64,000 nucleotides of DNA. Source: Ktedonospora formicarum. Its GTDB lineage: Bacteria > Chloroflexota > Ktedonobacteria > Ktedonobacterales > Ktedonobacteraceae. A program made the translations under genes and the position numbers. The stretch spans positions 124,001 to 188,000 of the forward strand of contig NZ_BNJF01000004.1 of the NCBI RefSeq assembly GCF_016587355.1, written 5' to 3'. Below are positions 9,436 through 18,963 of the stretch, piece after piece. Below the pieces are notes generated by a model, which did not search any database, was not told where the DNA came from, and worked only from the letters and a program-made list of their open reading frames with translations. Positions within the stretch are counted from its first letter, which is position 1. Each line of letters opens with the position of its first letter.

Positions 9436-10419
9436 CTACACGACGCGAACCCAACCCCGCGCGCAGCGTATGAGGAAAGCACCATCCTCCACTATCATGC
9501 GACTCTGACCGGGCATTGGCTCCAGGCTATAAGAATAGCAATTGCGGACCTCGAATGCGTTCCATTCGTGACCGGGGGCTTCGATGCGAATGGGGGCATC
9601 CCAGTGACCAACCCCCTGAATAAAGTTATAGACATCGCGTGCGTCCCACTGGTCCACATGAACAATGAAGTCGTCTTCTCCGGGAAAGCGATGATAACTG
9701 CTCTGGGTATCGTCCTGCTCAATAAGCTCGACTTCGCCACGATACAGTTGCCAGGCGGCACGCGCCAGCAGATCTCCACCCAGGCGCGCGCAACGCTCCT
9801 CCAATTGCTCATAGCTGATCCCCTCAAGCACCTCAATGCGCTCCTGGAGGACAATGGGACCACTATCCATATTTTCATTCATGAGATGGATCGAAACACC
9901 AGTTTCATGAGCGTGCTCCCGAAACGTCCAGAAGAGCGGTTCCGGTCCCCGGTTGGCTGGCAAGAGCGAAGGGTGCACATTGAGGCATCCAAGCCGGGGA
10001 AGATGGAGAAGCGAAGCAGGAAGCAGGCGCGAAAAGCAGGCGACACAGATCAGATCCGGCTCATAGCCAGCGAGTGTTGCATGAGTTAGAGCGTCGCTCA
10101 GCCGACTCACGCGCCAGATGGGAATGCTATGTTTCGCCGCTATTTGTACAATATTGGTATGTAGTGAGCTATGCGCGAGAGGCAAGATTGTACGAGTGCG
10201 AGTGGGTACTTCGTGCCGCTCTATAGAAGCGCTTGCCGCGCCCTGCAAAGGATTTACAGGCAGAATAACAGCACTGACCTCAATCCCAGCGTCCAATAAT
10301 GCTGCCAATGGTGGCGCGGAGAATGCCCCAGGCATACCAAAGAAAAGCACACGCGGGGGTGACTCAAGCTCACTACTATTTGACATGGCGGATAGCATCT
10401 TGTAGTATCTCAGTATCAC
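9436..10419 (-). CDS. Formyltransferase family protein, methionyl-tRNA formyltransferase-like
   Basis: The core follows the formyl-THF transferase fold: LFFGMPGAFSAPPLAALLDA at the N-terminus, then LGCLNVHPSLLPANRGPEPL with the Asn and His of the active site, and GVSIHLMNENMDSGPIV with the catalytic Asp. Such enzymes move a formyl group from 10-formyltetrahydrofolate to an amino group, as in Fmt on Met-tRNA. The C-terminal part is not a clear Fmt tail, so this may be a paralogue with another amine substrate. It stands alone. The start could also be the internal ATG at 10386 (MSNSSELES). Confidence 0.8.
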   Translation of the reverse strand: MILRYYKMLSAMSNSSELESPPRVLFFGMPGAFSAPPLAALLDAGIEVSAVILPVNPLQGAASASIERHEVPTRTRTILPLAHSSLHTNIVQIAAKHSIPIWRVSRLSDALTHATLAGYEPDLICVACFSRLLPASLLHLPRLGCLNVHPSLLPANRGPEPLFWTFREHAHETGVSIHLMNENMDSGPIVLQERIEVLEGISYEQLEERCARLGGDLLARAAWQLYRGEVELIEQDDTQSSYHRFPGEDDFIVHVDQWDARDVYNFIQGVGHWDAPIRIEAPGHEWNAFEVRNCYSYSLEPMPGQSRMIVEDGAFLIRCARGWVRVV

Positions 10420-10506
10420 TCACTCTCAGCGACTCGTTCATTGCGTATGTAGCCACTGGGACGTTGTAGTATGAGCATAGCCTATGCTCAATCAGGAGTT
10501 TTCATC

Positions 10507-11100
10507 ATGCCACGTATGGTCTATTGTGTCAAACTAAAGCGCGAACTCCCAGGACTGGATAAACCACCTTTCCCTGGAGAGCTAGGACAGCGCATCTATG
10601 ACAACGTTTCGCAACAGGCATGGCAAATGTGGCCCGCACAGAGCACGCAGATCATCTCCGAGCGTGGCTTAAACATGGTTGATCCTCAGGCACGCAAGAC
10701 CCTGCGTCAGGAGATGGAGAAATTCTTCTTCGGATCAGGTGAGCAGCCACAGGCAGCCCAAGCGGCGGGACAGTCACATCTTGTCTTTTGCGCCAAACTT
10801 CAGCGCGAACTCCCAGGACTGGCGAAACCACCCTTCCCCGGAGCACTCGGACAGCGTATCTATGAGAGCATTTCACAACAGGCGTGGGACATGTGGCCTG
10901 CGCAGAGTACGCTTATCATTAATCACTACGGACTGAATATGGCCGATCCAGAGGCGCGCAAAATCCTACGCGAACAAATGGAGGAGTTCTTCTTCGGCAA
11001 GGACGCGCGCATGCCCGAAGGCTGGTCGCCCGAAGAGGTAGGCGCGGGCGCAGGTCCTCGCAGTAAAGGCGGCGGCGGCGGAGCGGCACGCAAGAAGTAA
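10507..11100 (+). CDS. Tandem-duplicated Fe(II)-trafficking (YggX-like) protein
   Basis: Two copies of the YggX/Iron_traffic domain lie in one 197-residue chain. Copy one is residues 1-76 (MPRMVYCVKLKRELPGLDKP) and copy two about 91-163 (HLVFCAKLQRELPGLAKP). Both keep the N-terminal Cys, the PFPG-LGQRIY turn, AW-MWPAQST and the closing FFFG. Standard YggX is a single domain of about 90 residues thought to protect iron-sulphur enzymes or carry Fe(II). The start at 10507 is used because AGGAG lies eight bases upstream; the first in-frame ATG at 10471 has none. A Gly-rich, basic tail ends the protein. The radical-SAM gene begins 18 bp later, so co-transcription is likely, and a role in supplying or protecting its cluster is a reasonable guess. 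Confidence 0.88.
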   Translation: MPRMVYCVKLKRELPGLDKPPFPGELGQRIYDNVSQQAWQMWPAQSTQIISERGLNMVDPQARKTLRQEMEKFFFGSGEQPQAAQAAGQSHLVFCAKLQRELPGLAKPPFPGALGQRIYESISQQAWDMWPAQSTLIINHYGLNMADPEARKILREQMEEFFFGKDARMPEGWSPEEVGAGAGPRSKGGGGGAARKK

Positions 11101-11117
11101 AAGGGAACCCTTCACCT

Positions 11118-12530
11118 ATGCCCAATTTACGAGAAGAGGGAGCGATCCTGCTCGTTTCCTGTTATGAGCAGGGGCACCAGCCCTTCCACCTGGCATCGCT
11201 CAATGCGATGCTGCGTCAGGAAGGCTACGCCCCCAGGGTGGTGGATACCTCCCTGGACCCTCTCAGCGACTCGACTATTCGTCAGGCTCGCTTTATCGCT
11301 ATATCCGTTCCCATGCATACCGCGCTCCGCCTGGGTGAGGCACTGGCACGGCGCGTGCGTGAGGTCAATCCAGAGGCCCATATCTGCCTGTATGGGCTCT
11401 ATGCCCTGCTGAATGCCGATCACTTGCTGCGAGATGCGATTGATTCGGCCATCGGCGGCGAGTATGATGTTCCGCTCCTCAAACTGGTACAGGCGCTTGA
11501 GGAAGGTGTCACGTTCCCGCCCGGCGTACGCACACGCCAACAGGCGAGTGGAGCCTGGATCGAGCGAACGCCTTTCATGGTTCCTCTACGCCGTCAGCTT
11601 CCAGCACTCACACGTTACGCTCGCCTGCAATGGGGCAATGACATGCGCATTGTGGGCTACACTGAAAGCACACGCGGCTGCAAGCATACCTGCCTGCATT
11701 GTCCCGTGACGCCTGTGTATCAAGGGCGCTTCTTCGCGATTCCACAGGAGATTGTGCTCGCTGACATTCGCGCGCAGGTTAGACGAGGCGCGCGGCATAT
11801 CACCTTCGGCGATCCAGACTTCTGGAACGGTCCAACCCACGCGCTACGCATCGCACGCGCCCTGCATAGCGAGTTCCCCGATGTGACCTTTGACGCAACG
11901 ATCAAAATTGAGCACCTGCTCAAGCATGCGCATCTGCTTCCCGAGATGCGCGAGCTTGGATGCGTCTTTATTGTCTCAGCCGTCGAGTCACTCAACGATA
12001 ACGCGCTTCTCCGCCTGGATAAGGGACATACTGCCGAAGAAGCACGCCGCGCCTTCGCCCTGACCCGAGAGGCTGGGATCATACTTCGCCCCTCACTCCT
12101 CCCCTTTTCTCCCTGGGAGAGCCTCGAAAGCTACATTGAAATTCTTGATTTCTTTGAGCAGGAGCACTACATCGAGCATATTGACCCTGTCCACCTCTCA
12201 ATTCGCTTACTCATCCCGCCTGGTTCTGCCTTGTTAGAGCAGGAGGAGAGTCAGGCATGGCTGCGCGATCTGGACGCGGAGAACTACACCTATCGCTGGC
12301 AACATTCCGATCCTCGTATGGACCAACTCTACGAGCGAGTTGCAACCCTGGTCGCGGAAGGTGAGAGACGACAGGAAGACCCGGCTCTGACCTTCTTCCA
12401 GGTCAAAGCGCTCGCGCTCGCCGCACAGGGCAAAGACTTCTCAGTCGAGGAGGCACTTGCAGCCTATGGTCCGCGCGAAGTGCTTCCCCACCTGACAGAA
12501 TCATGGTTCTGCTGAGCAGAGCCAGCATAG
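11118..12530 (+). CDS. CUAEP-tail radical SAM selenoprotein (in-frame UGA at 12513)
   Basis: An N-terminal Rossmann-like, B12-binding-type domain (about 1-130) is followed by a radical SAM core with C188-K-H-T-C192-L-H-C195, which binds the 4Fe-4S cluster and S-adenosylmethionine. The frame meets UGA at 12513-12515 straight after Cys. Read as selenocysteine, it continues A-E-P-A and stops at TAG 12528-12530, giving the tail C-U-A-E-P-A. This matches the known family named CUAEP/CCAEP-tail radical SAM (seleno)protein, so the gene is about 470 residues and not 465. A candidate SECIS stem-loop follows (12530-12544). The reaction is unknown. It lies directly after the duplicated YggX gene. The call needs Sec machinery (SelA, SelB, tRNA-Sec) elsewhere in the genome, which cannot be seen here. 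Confidence 0.88.
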
Positions 12531-12545
12531 GGCCGGTCGGGTCCC
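12513..12545 (+). promoter_or_regulatory. Candidate bacterial SECIS element after the UGA
   Basis: GGGCC (12530-12534) pairs with GGUCC (12540-12544) around a GGUCG loop. Counting U of the UGA as 1, the GGUC of the loop is at 23-26, close to where the SelB-binding GGUCU loop sits in the E. coli fdhF element. The stem is short and contains a G-U pair. Confidence 0.55.
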
Positions 12546-12558
12546 AGGACATGAAAAC

Positions 12559-12607
12559 AAAGCAGGCACCTCGTTTCATACTATGTATGGGATAAGGTGC
12601 CTGCTTT
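12559..12607 (+). terminator. Terminator hairpin after the selenoprotein gene
   Basis: Thirteen-base perfect arms (AAAGCAGGCACCT and AGGTGCCTGCTTT) close a 23-base loop. The A- and T-rich ends suit termination from either side; it separates the rightward selenoprotein gene from the leftward precursor gene. Confidence 0.75.
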
Positions 12608-12684
12608 CAGGCAATGTTAGCAGCCAGCGGATATCCCTGCATTACCATATCCCAATTTCAGATATGCCAATACAGGTACGAGAT

Positions 12685-12921
12685 TTACCAGCGGAAAAAG
12701 GTCAAACCGTCGCGCCCCCAGATGTCACACGCCGAGGTTGAAACCCATACGCCTCGGTAATTACGATCGCAGGACCAATCTTCTTCTGTAACCGGCTCAC
12801 AGGTCGCGCCAGGATTACCGCCACGGCCACTTACCTTCTCCAACTCGGCATCGCTCAGCTCAGCAATATCAGCAGATTTGGAAAGCCCATCTTTCAAGGC
12901 ATCGATGTTAATAAACTGCAT
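12685..12921 (-). CDS. Orphan RiPP/bacteriocin-type precursor peptide
   Basis: A 78-residue peptide with a leader ending ELSDAELEKVSGRGG (residues 21-35), the usual acidic pattern before a double-glycine type cleavage site in class II lanthipeptide and bacteriocin leaders. The 43-residue core holds Cys 41, 51 and 65, several Ser and Thr, and ends GLTFFRW. The ATG at 12921 (MQFINIDALKDG) is chosen; AAGGG lies about 13 bases upstream, and the longer reading from 12969 adds an untypical basic start. No lanthionine synthetase, peptidase or ABC exporter is nearby, so processing genes must be elsewhere or the gene is a remnant. Confidence 0.65.
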   Translation of the reverse strand: MQFINIDALKDGLSKSADIAELSDAELEKVSGRGGNPGATCEPVTEEDWSCDRNYRGVWVSTSACDIWGRDGLTFFRW

Positions 12922-13273
12922 GGTTAGATATATTCCCTTCTTAAATTTCAACCTATATTCGATAGCCACCCTTGCAGAGAAAGAAGAAATGCTCTGTAGA
13001 AACTCATTTGCTTATTTCCATCATAAAGTGACACTTAGTTAGATTCACCACTTTAGGATTCTATATCGCTAAGTGACCATCTTTTATCATTATATGCAGC
13101 ATCACAAATGATACATTTCAAATAGCCGATATAAACTTTATAATCCTTCTTGCAACCCACATACATAAGCATGGGCGTTGGTAAGAAAATACCAATGCCC
13201 GTGCTTATCCAGACCCTACCTGGAAGTTTAAACAAACTAGAATATTAGAGAATCAAGAGGCAAAGCCTGACGC
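12922..13273. other. AT-rich intergenic region with a 19-bp hairpin
   Basis: The region upstream of the precursor gene. A 60-codon leftward frame at 13053-13235 has no recognisable features and contains the hairpin, so it is not called. The promoter of the precursor gene should lie between 12930 and 13060. Confidence 0.4.
13165..13208. repeat. Inverted repeat, 19-bp arms
   Basis: ATAAGCATGGGCGTTGGTA pairs with TACCAATGCCCGTGCTTAT over a six-base loop, with two mismatched positions. No T-tract follows. Possible terminator for the leftward VOC gene. Confidence 0.55.
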
Positions 13274-13705
13274 CTACTTGATCTGCATAAATACCACGCG
13301 CCAACCATCTGGATCTTCGACCGTTACACTGCGATCAGCACTCCAGTAGGGATTCTCAGGTGGCACAGATGGAAAACCCATGTCCGCCAACCGCGCTACA
13401 ATGCGATCCATCGCCTCACGATCCTCCATATATAAGACCAGTAAGTTATCGCGCGATGGTGCGGGACATGGACTCCCATCTACATGCTGAGTAAACTCCA
13501 GGTGATAGGTCACTCCAGGGAGGCCGAGCAGGACGCCGGTATAGCCCGCGCCCTCAAAACGCTCAATAAAGGGTAAGCCCACTCCTTCCTGGTAGAAACG
13601 CACAACTTCATCGAGGCGATCCGTAGGGCGCGCGACGCGGGCGCGTATGACTGGTAATGTCGTGGGCCATTGTTCTTGTGCCGTCAAAGGGGTTTCTCCT
13701 CTCAT
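13274..13705 (-). CDS. VOC (glyoxalase/bleomycin-resistance) family protein
   Basis: This 143-residue protein has the paired beta-alpha-beta-beta-beta modules of the VOC fold: VIRARVARPTDRLDEVVRFY with GLPFIERF, and a second half ending VTVEDPDGWRVVFMQIK. The closing DPDGWRVVF is typical of the family. Members are metal-dependent dioxygenases, lyases or antibiotic-binding proteins; this one resembles uncharacterised stand-alone members. It is a lone gene. Confidence 0.82.
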   Translation of the reverse strand: MRGETPLTAQEQWPTTLPVIRARVARPTDRLDEVVRFYQEGVGLPFIERFEGAGYTGVLLGLPGVTYHLEFTQHVDGSPCPAPSRDNLLVLYMEDREAMDRIVARLADMGFPSVPPENPYWSADRSVTVEDPDGWRVVFMQIK

Positions 13706-14067
13706 TTGCTACAAAATAGCTCGCCTGGAACGAGTTTCACCATTCTACCAACAACATAACCTATGTCACATCCAACACTTGACCAGTATGATCGCCCCCT
13801 GACCTGTCCATAAGGACAGTGTTCGCATGCCTATTTCTCAAGTTCATGAAAAAAGCAATTTGGCATATTAGTCATGAAACAATTTTCTTTTTCCCGTCTC
13901 TGTGCTATTGTTTATCGCGAGAGCGTAAAGCATCGCAATGTTTCTGATCCTTATCTATCTGCTTTTATCTATTTACTCCTTATCCGGAAACCTGAGCGCG
14001 TGTGTTACAACAAACATCAACCCTCGTATGAGGGTTGGTTTTCGCATAAGACCTTAAGGGAGAGAAG
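13706..14067 (+). other. Intergenic region with a terminator-like hairpin
   Basis: No supported gene; a 65-codon frame at 13874-14071 has no good start or family. The hairpin CAACCCTC-GTAT-GAGGGTTG at 14018-14037 is followed by TTTT, and the short repeat CTGTCC-ATAA-GGACAG lies near 13803. Confidence 0.4.
14018..14042 (+). terminator. Rho-independent terminator-like hairpin
   Basis: Eight-base perfect stem with a GTAT loop, followed by a short T-rich run. It lies only about 25 bp before the next start codon, so it could act as an attenuator. Confidence 0.5.
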
Positions 14068-14691
14068 ATGAATAATGCGAATTGGAATCGCAGCATCTAT
14101 CGTTTTACCTGGCTTGCCATATTAGGAATAATTTTCTGTTTTGTCATCGTTTCCGCCTGTATCCTTGCCCTTTTGCGGCCTGAAGCATTTCAGGGTATGG
14201 GAAGGGCCCTTTCTTTTCCAGCGGCCTCGGCTAATTCCTCTTTGGCAAATCCGAACGTAAGCAAACCAAATGAACAGGCAATACAACCCACAGCGACGGC
14301 ACAAGCACCTGTGATTACCGTTGCAAGCCCACTCACTATTCTCTTTGCGAAGGGGCAGGATGGTGGGCAGATCAGCAAGGATATGATAACGGGCAATCAG
14401 TTCACCGTCACAGGCTCCGGGCAGGCTGCCGGAAAAAGATTTTCTGACGCCTTTTATGTCTACACAGATAGATTTGGAAATACAGTAAAACCACAACTCA
14501 CGCCAGCTTATGCGACACTGCATATTGATGGAAAACCTGCGAAAGCCTTTTTAGAAGAGGTGCCTGCTTATAATCCTTCTCATACCTACAAAGTGAAGCT
14601 CAAAGTGTGGAATGGAACGCCTCTAACTGTTGGTATCCCTGATGACAACTTGAGTGATAATACTGGCGCATTGATGATACTCTTTTCTTGA
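14068..14691 (+). CDS. Membrane-anchored hypothetical protein, 207 aa
   Basis: One N-terminal membrane segment (about residues 13-36, LAILGIIFCFVIVSACILAL) anchors a Ser/Ala/Pro-rich linker and an extracellular part of about 130 residues with several beta-strand-like stretches. No family is recognised. The start is well supported by AAGGGAGAG six bases upstream. The next gene, also a membrane protein, starts 13 bp after its stop, so they form a likely two-gene operon. Confidence 0.65.
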   Translation: MNNANWNRSIYRFTWLAILGIIFCFVIVSACILALLRPEAFQGMGRALSFPAASANSSLANPNVSKPNEQAIQPTATAQAPVITVASPLTILFAKGQDGGQISKDMITGNQFTVTGSGQAAGKRFSDAFYVYTDRFGNTVKPQLTPAYATLHIDGKPAKAFLEEVPAYNPSHTYKVKLKVWNGTPLTVGIPDDNLSDNTGALMILFS

Positions 14692-14704
14692 GAGAGGTTT
14701 ATAG

Positions 14705-15493
14705 ATGAGTAAACGACAAGTTATTTCAGTGGATCGTAGACAACGGTTCTGGGAATTTTTTATCTTTGGTTGTGTCTTTATTGCCCTTTTCATCTTCTGG
14801 CTTGTGATTCGAGCGGGTCTGGTGATCAGTTTTATCACTGGTGTCCTGGCGGGTATCTGTCTCGCGGCAGCCTGGTATCACTGGTTCTGGCAGGCGCGAA
14901 CCGGGTCAACGCGCATCCTCACGACTGTTTCCAAACAGCCAGAAGAGCCAGCAGAAAACCTCGCCCGGCAGGAAGATGCGGTCTCTGCGAATCCTAAAGC
15001 AACGTCAGAAAAGGCACCACAAAAAGAGACCAGCGCAAAGACAATACTAACCAAAGCTGAAACACTTCCTCAGGCAGCTAGTAAAGAATCTGAGCCAGTT
15101 CTCGTGATACCTTCTGGTGGCGATAAAACGTTTAGCGAAGTGATCCCGTTGTCGAATGTGACATTAGTTGCGCCTGAGCCAGGGCAGATTCCTGATGATG
15201 ACGATGACGACGATGACGAAGAGTTGGTACCAGCCAATCATGAACATGTTGAGGCGATAGTCGCCTCTATCACCAAAAATACAGAGAAGCTACATATCGA
15301 AGCCTACTGTGTAAAATGTCATGTCAAGCGCGATATGCATAACCCAAGACTGGTACGTCTAAAAAATGGGCATCCGGCACTAGCTTCCCGATGCCCAATT
15401 TGTGCATCGAAACTGTATCGTATCATTAGCGCTAAAAAGAATAGCGAGTGGATGAACCTTGGGGAGAAAAATGAAACTCCCTCTACCGTATAG
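14705..15493 (+). CDS. Membrane protein with C-terminal DUF5679 zinc-ribbon domain
   Basis: Two membrane segments (about 15-37 and 42-60) are followed by a long charged linker with an Asp run (about 164-173). A C-terminal domain follows with EAYCVKCHVKRDMHNPR and SRCPICASKLYRI; the two CxxC pairs and the spacing match DUF5679, a small zinc-ribbon-like domain common in Chloroflexota. The C-terminal domain is presumably cytoplasmic. It is the second gene of a pair with the membrane-anchored protein upstream. Function unknown. Confidence 0.72.
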   Translation: MSKRQVISVDRRQRFWEFFIFGCVFIALFIFWLVIRAGLVISFITGVLAGICLAAAWYHWFWQARTGSTRILTTVSKQPEEPAENLARQEDAVSANPKATSEKAPQKETSAKTILTKAETLPQAASKESEPVLVIPSGGDKTFSEVIPLSNVTLVAPEPGQIPDDDDDDDDEELVPANHEHVEAIVASITKNTEKLHIEAYCVKCHVKRDMHNPRLVRLKNGHPALASRCPICASKLYRIISAKKNSEWMNLGEKNETPSTV

Positions 15494-15558
15494 CAGCTTC
15501 TTCTTTCCAAGTTTGCATTTGTAAGTAGGTACGGTATTCAGACCGAAGGTTCATGACC

Positions 15559-15957
15559 TCATAACCTTCGGCCTGAGTCATGATCGCGGATTTCAGGGCT
15601 TTGCCAACGGAGGGTAACTTGCAGTTGGGATTCGCCCTGGGCCTTCGCCAGAACTGCGTTCAGCTCGGCGTTGAACTTAATGCCAAGCTGCACCTCCCAT
15701 TCACTAGGGCGTGTCTTCACCGCCATCTTCTGGATCGTCTCGCTGACATTGATGGCGCAGACACTAATAAGCTCACGCGCGCTCTTAAACGCCTCGCGAA
15801 GTTGCTGCTCCTGAGCCTCATATGCCTCACTAAATGGCCCTGGTGGAAGCACTGCTGGCTGCTTTGGCAGCAATGCTGTCGAATCATCAACCTCTATCAG
15901 AATTTCAATGTCTTTACCATTGTGTTTTTCAATATCTCGCAGAACAGACATATTCAA
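15559..15957 (-). CDS. CU044_2847-family (trypsin-co-occurring domain) protein
   Basis: This 132-residue protein ends EWEVQLGIKFNAELNAVLAK followed by a last strand QLQVTLRW. That strand pattern fits the CU044_2847 family, a small domain found beside trypsin-like and NTPase-based conflict or signalling genes in actinobacteria and Chloroflexota. No protease is adjacent here; the nearest neighbour, divergently placed, is the NTPase-type LuxR regulator. The family assignment is from recall of its pattern, so moderate. Confidence 0.6.
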   Translation of the reverse strand: MNMSVLRDIEKHNGKDIEILIEVDDSTALLPKQPAVLPPGPFSEAYEAQEQQLREAFKSARELISVCAINVSETIQKMAVKTRPSEWEVQLGIKFNAELNAVLAKAQGESQLQVTLRWQSPEIRDHDSGRRL

Positions 15958-16128
15958 CCTCTACGTTTCATACAATCCGGCACATATATTGAGCATTTTA
16001 TCTCAATATCATATAAACGTAGAGAGATACCGCAATTCTCCCTATCATCCAGCAAATACTCCGAAAGTTGCGCATCCTCCCCTTCACATAGCTATAATAC
16101 GAAGAAGGAAAGCATCTAAAGGAAAAAT

Positions 16129-18947
16129 ATGCATAGATCCACCCACGCCCTGCTCAAGCTACCGCTCCAAATGACAGCAACCATTGGGCGACAGCTTGAA
16201 ATCGAGACGCTCACTGCACTGCTGCGACAAGAGGAGGCACGCCTCGTCACGCTCACAGGTCCCGGTGGTGTGGGTAAGACGCGCCTGAGCCTGGAAGTCG
16301 CACGCGCCCTGTATCAAGACTTCCCCGAAGGTGTATGCTTTGTCTCGCTCGCCCCGCTTCGGGGACGCGAACAGGTATTCCTCGCACTCCTGAACGCCTT
16401 TGGAATCGCAGAGAGCAGCAAAGATGCCCCCTGGATCGCCTACATTCCTACCTCTATCCGCGCCAAATGCTCCTGCTCCTCGATAACTTTGAACATTTGC
16501 TGGACGTAGCGGATCTCATCCCTGAACTGCTGATAGCACCACATCTCAAAATCCTGGCAACCAGTCGCGAGCCCCTTCGCCTCTATGGCGAGCGCGAAAT
16601 AGAAGTACATCCATTACCAATCAGAGATACACACCCAACCAGGAGCAGCGAAATTGGACCCGCTTCACGCCTCTTCGTTGAGCGTGCCCAGGCTGTGCGA
16701 CCCGGATTTGATCTGACGGATGAGAACGCCATATGCATAGCGGAAATCTGTCAACGCCTCGATGGCCTACCCCTGGCAATTGAACTGGCTGCGGCCCGAA
16801 TCAAGCTGCTGACACCACAGGAGCTATTAGCCCGCCTGAATAGCCGCCTCGCACTTCTCGTTGGCGGACCTCGCGACCTGCCCCAACGCCAACAGACGCT
16901 ACGCCATACGCTTGATTGGAGCTATGAACTGCTCTCAGAGGAAGAGAAGCGCGCCTTCCGCCACCTGGGCTGCCTCATTGGCACCTGGGACATCGCGGCG
17001 GCTTCGGCCTGCATAGCCAGCGATCTCGACGACATAGCGACACTTGACATGCTCTCCTCCCTCGTTGACAAAAGCCTGGTACGCCCAGTGACTTCCACGA
17101 TAGAGGGAACGCGCTTTATGTTGCTGGAAACAATCCATGAGTATGCCGCGACACATCTGCAACAGAGCGGTGAAGAGCGAGATTGCGAGCTACGGCACGC
17201 GATACATTATCTTCAACAGGCTCGTAAAGCTGACATGCATCTGCACGGCGCCGGACAACAGGTCTGGGTAAAACGCTTAGATGAAGATGCCCCCAACCTG
17301 CTACTAGCCCTTCGTCGCGCGCTTCAGCGCCAGGATGCGACGATGGCGCTCCAACTAGGCGACACCCTGAGCGACTACCTGCTCTTACGCCATACGCGCC
17401 AGAACGACCTCGAAAGACTCCTCGCGCTAGACTGGCAAGAGGGAAACACAGAATTACAAGCATGCCGCGCCCGCGTGCTCTATAGCGCGGGTTGCCTGGC
17501 GCTCTTACGCGGAGAGATAGCCCTGTCATGGCAACGCCTGGAAGCCAGCCGTGATTTAGCTCGTCAGTGTAAAATGGGATCAACATTAGCTCTTTCATTA
17601 GGAATGCTCGCGATCCTTGAAATGCAGCGCGGAGCCTACAGCGATGCGCGCTCCCTGATAGAAGAGGGTTTGAGACACCTCAAGGGCGAGGAAAATCAGT
17701 GGCGCAAAGCCGCACTCCACCGCATGTATGGCAATATCGCCACGCGTCAGGGAGACTTAGAAACAGCCCAGACACACTATTCCCTCAGCCTGATGCTCCT
17801 ACGCGAAAGCGGTGGCAAACGCGAACTGGCTGACCTCTACATCAGCCAGGCGACCATTATGCACCTGCGCGGTAAGCTACGCACCGCCCTCTACCTCTAC
17901 CGACACGGACTGGCATCCTTTGAGGAACTGGCTGACCTGCAAGGGCAGGTACGCTGCCTCACCGGCATGGGAGCAGCCCACGCGGCGCAAGGCCTATATC
18001 ATGAAGCTGAGCAATACCTACAGCAGGCGCTCACCCTCGCTCAACAACTTGGGGATCGAGAGGGGCGCGCCTCTGCTCTGCGTGAACTAGGGCTGATCCA
18101 CCTCTACCAGAGCGAGGGGCAAGGGAAACACTTCACTATCATCACCACATCTCTCAAAGAAAGCCTGCGCCTCTCAAGCGAACTCAAGCAACTTCCAGGC
18201 AAAGCGCATACACTGCTCGCCCTGGGCGATGTAGAACGCTGGCGTGGTAATCGGCAGGCAGCTAACGGGTACTACGAGGAAAGTCTAGAGTTAGCCCGGC
18301 GCATGAACGACAATTTGACGCGCACGCGCGTCCTCTGCGCGCAGGCAATGCTAGCCCACAAAGCAGAGGATTTCCCACGAGCCTGCAATCACCTGAAGGA
18401 GGGCGTACAACTCGCATGGCGGATTGGGAACCATATCGCCATCGCGACCGAGCTTGAGAGCATGGCGTACCTCTGCCTGCACACGCAACAGCCAGAACTG
18501 GCGACGCAACTGCTCGGTAGCGCCGATAATCTTCGCGACACGCTTCAAACGCCCCTACACCCCATGCAGCGGACCGAATATCAACACCTACATGACGCGC
18601 TCCGGGCCGAGATCAGTCCCGCGACCTGGAACGAGAACTGGCATATGGGGCGCTCGCTCCTCCTCGCCCAGGTCGTGGACCTCGTAACACATATCACTAT
18701 TCCACCAACTCAGGGCACGGAACCACAATCAATCACACCACTCACAGAAAACCCCTTCCGTCTCACCGCGCGAGAATGCGAGGTTTTACGCCTGCTCGCG
18801 CTTGGCTACCCCGATATGCGTATAGCAAGCGAACTTGTCCTCAGCCGCCGCACCGTCAACACGCACCTGCGCTCCATCTATGCCAAACTCGGCGTCAGCA
18901 CTCGGACCACCGCCGCCCGCCTCGCATTTGAGCACAAACTCACCTGA
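16129..18947 (+). CDS. LuxR-family regulator with NB-ARC-type ATPase and TPR repeats (one-base frameshift)
   Basis: An N-terminal P-loop (TLTGPGGVGKTRLSLEVARA), then LLLLDNFEHLL (Walker B) and ATSREPLRL, make an AP/NB-ARC-type ATPase. Long TPR-like helices follow in the middle, and the last 60 residues (RLTARECEVLRLLALGYPDM) form a LuxR helix-turn-helix. Such proteins are large ligand-gated activators; the signal is not known. The N-terminal frame ends at 16509 and the rest is in another frame. Adding one C to the run at 16427-16431 joins them into 939 residues, so a homopolymer error is likely. AAAGGA lies six bases before the start at 16129. Confidence 0.88.
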
Positions 18948-18963
18948 CCATTTTCGCAATCGA

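Noticed and set aside
13053..13235. 60-codon leftward frame
   Set aside because: It contains a 19-bp inverted repeat and shows no domain; it looks like chance.
13874..14071. 65-codon rightward frame before the membrane protein gene
   Set aside because: No good ribosome site, no family, and it runs through a terminator-like hairpin.
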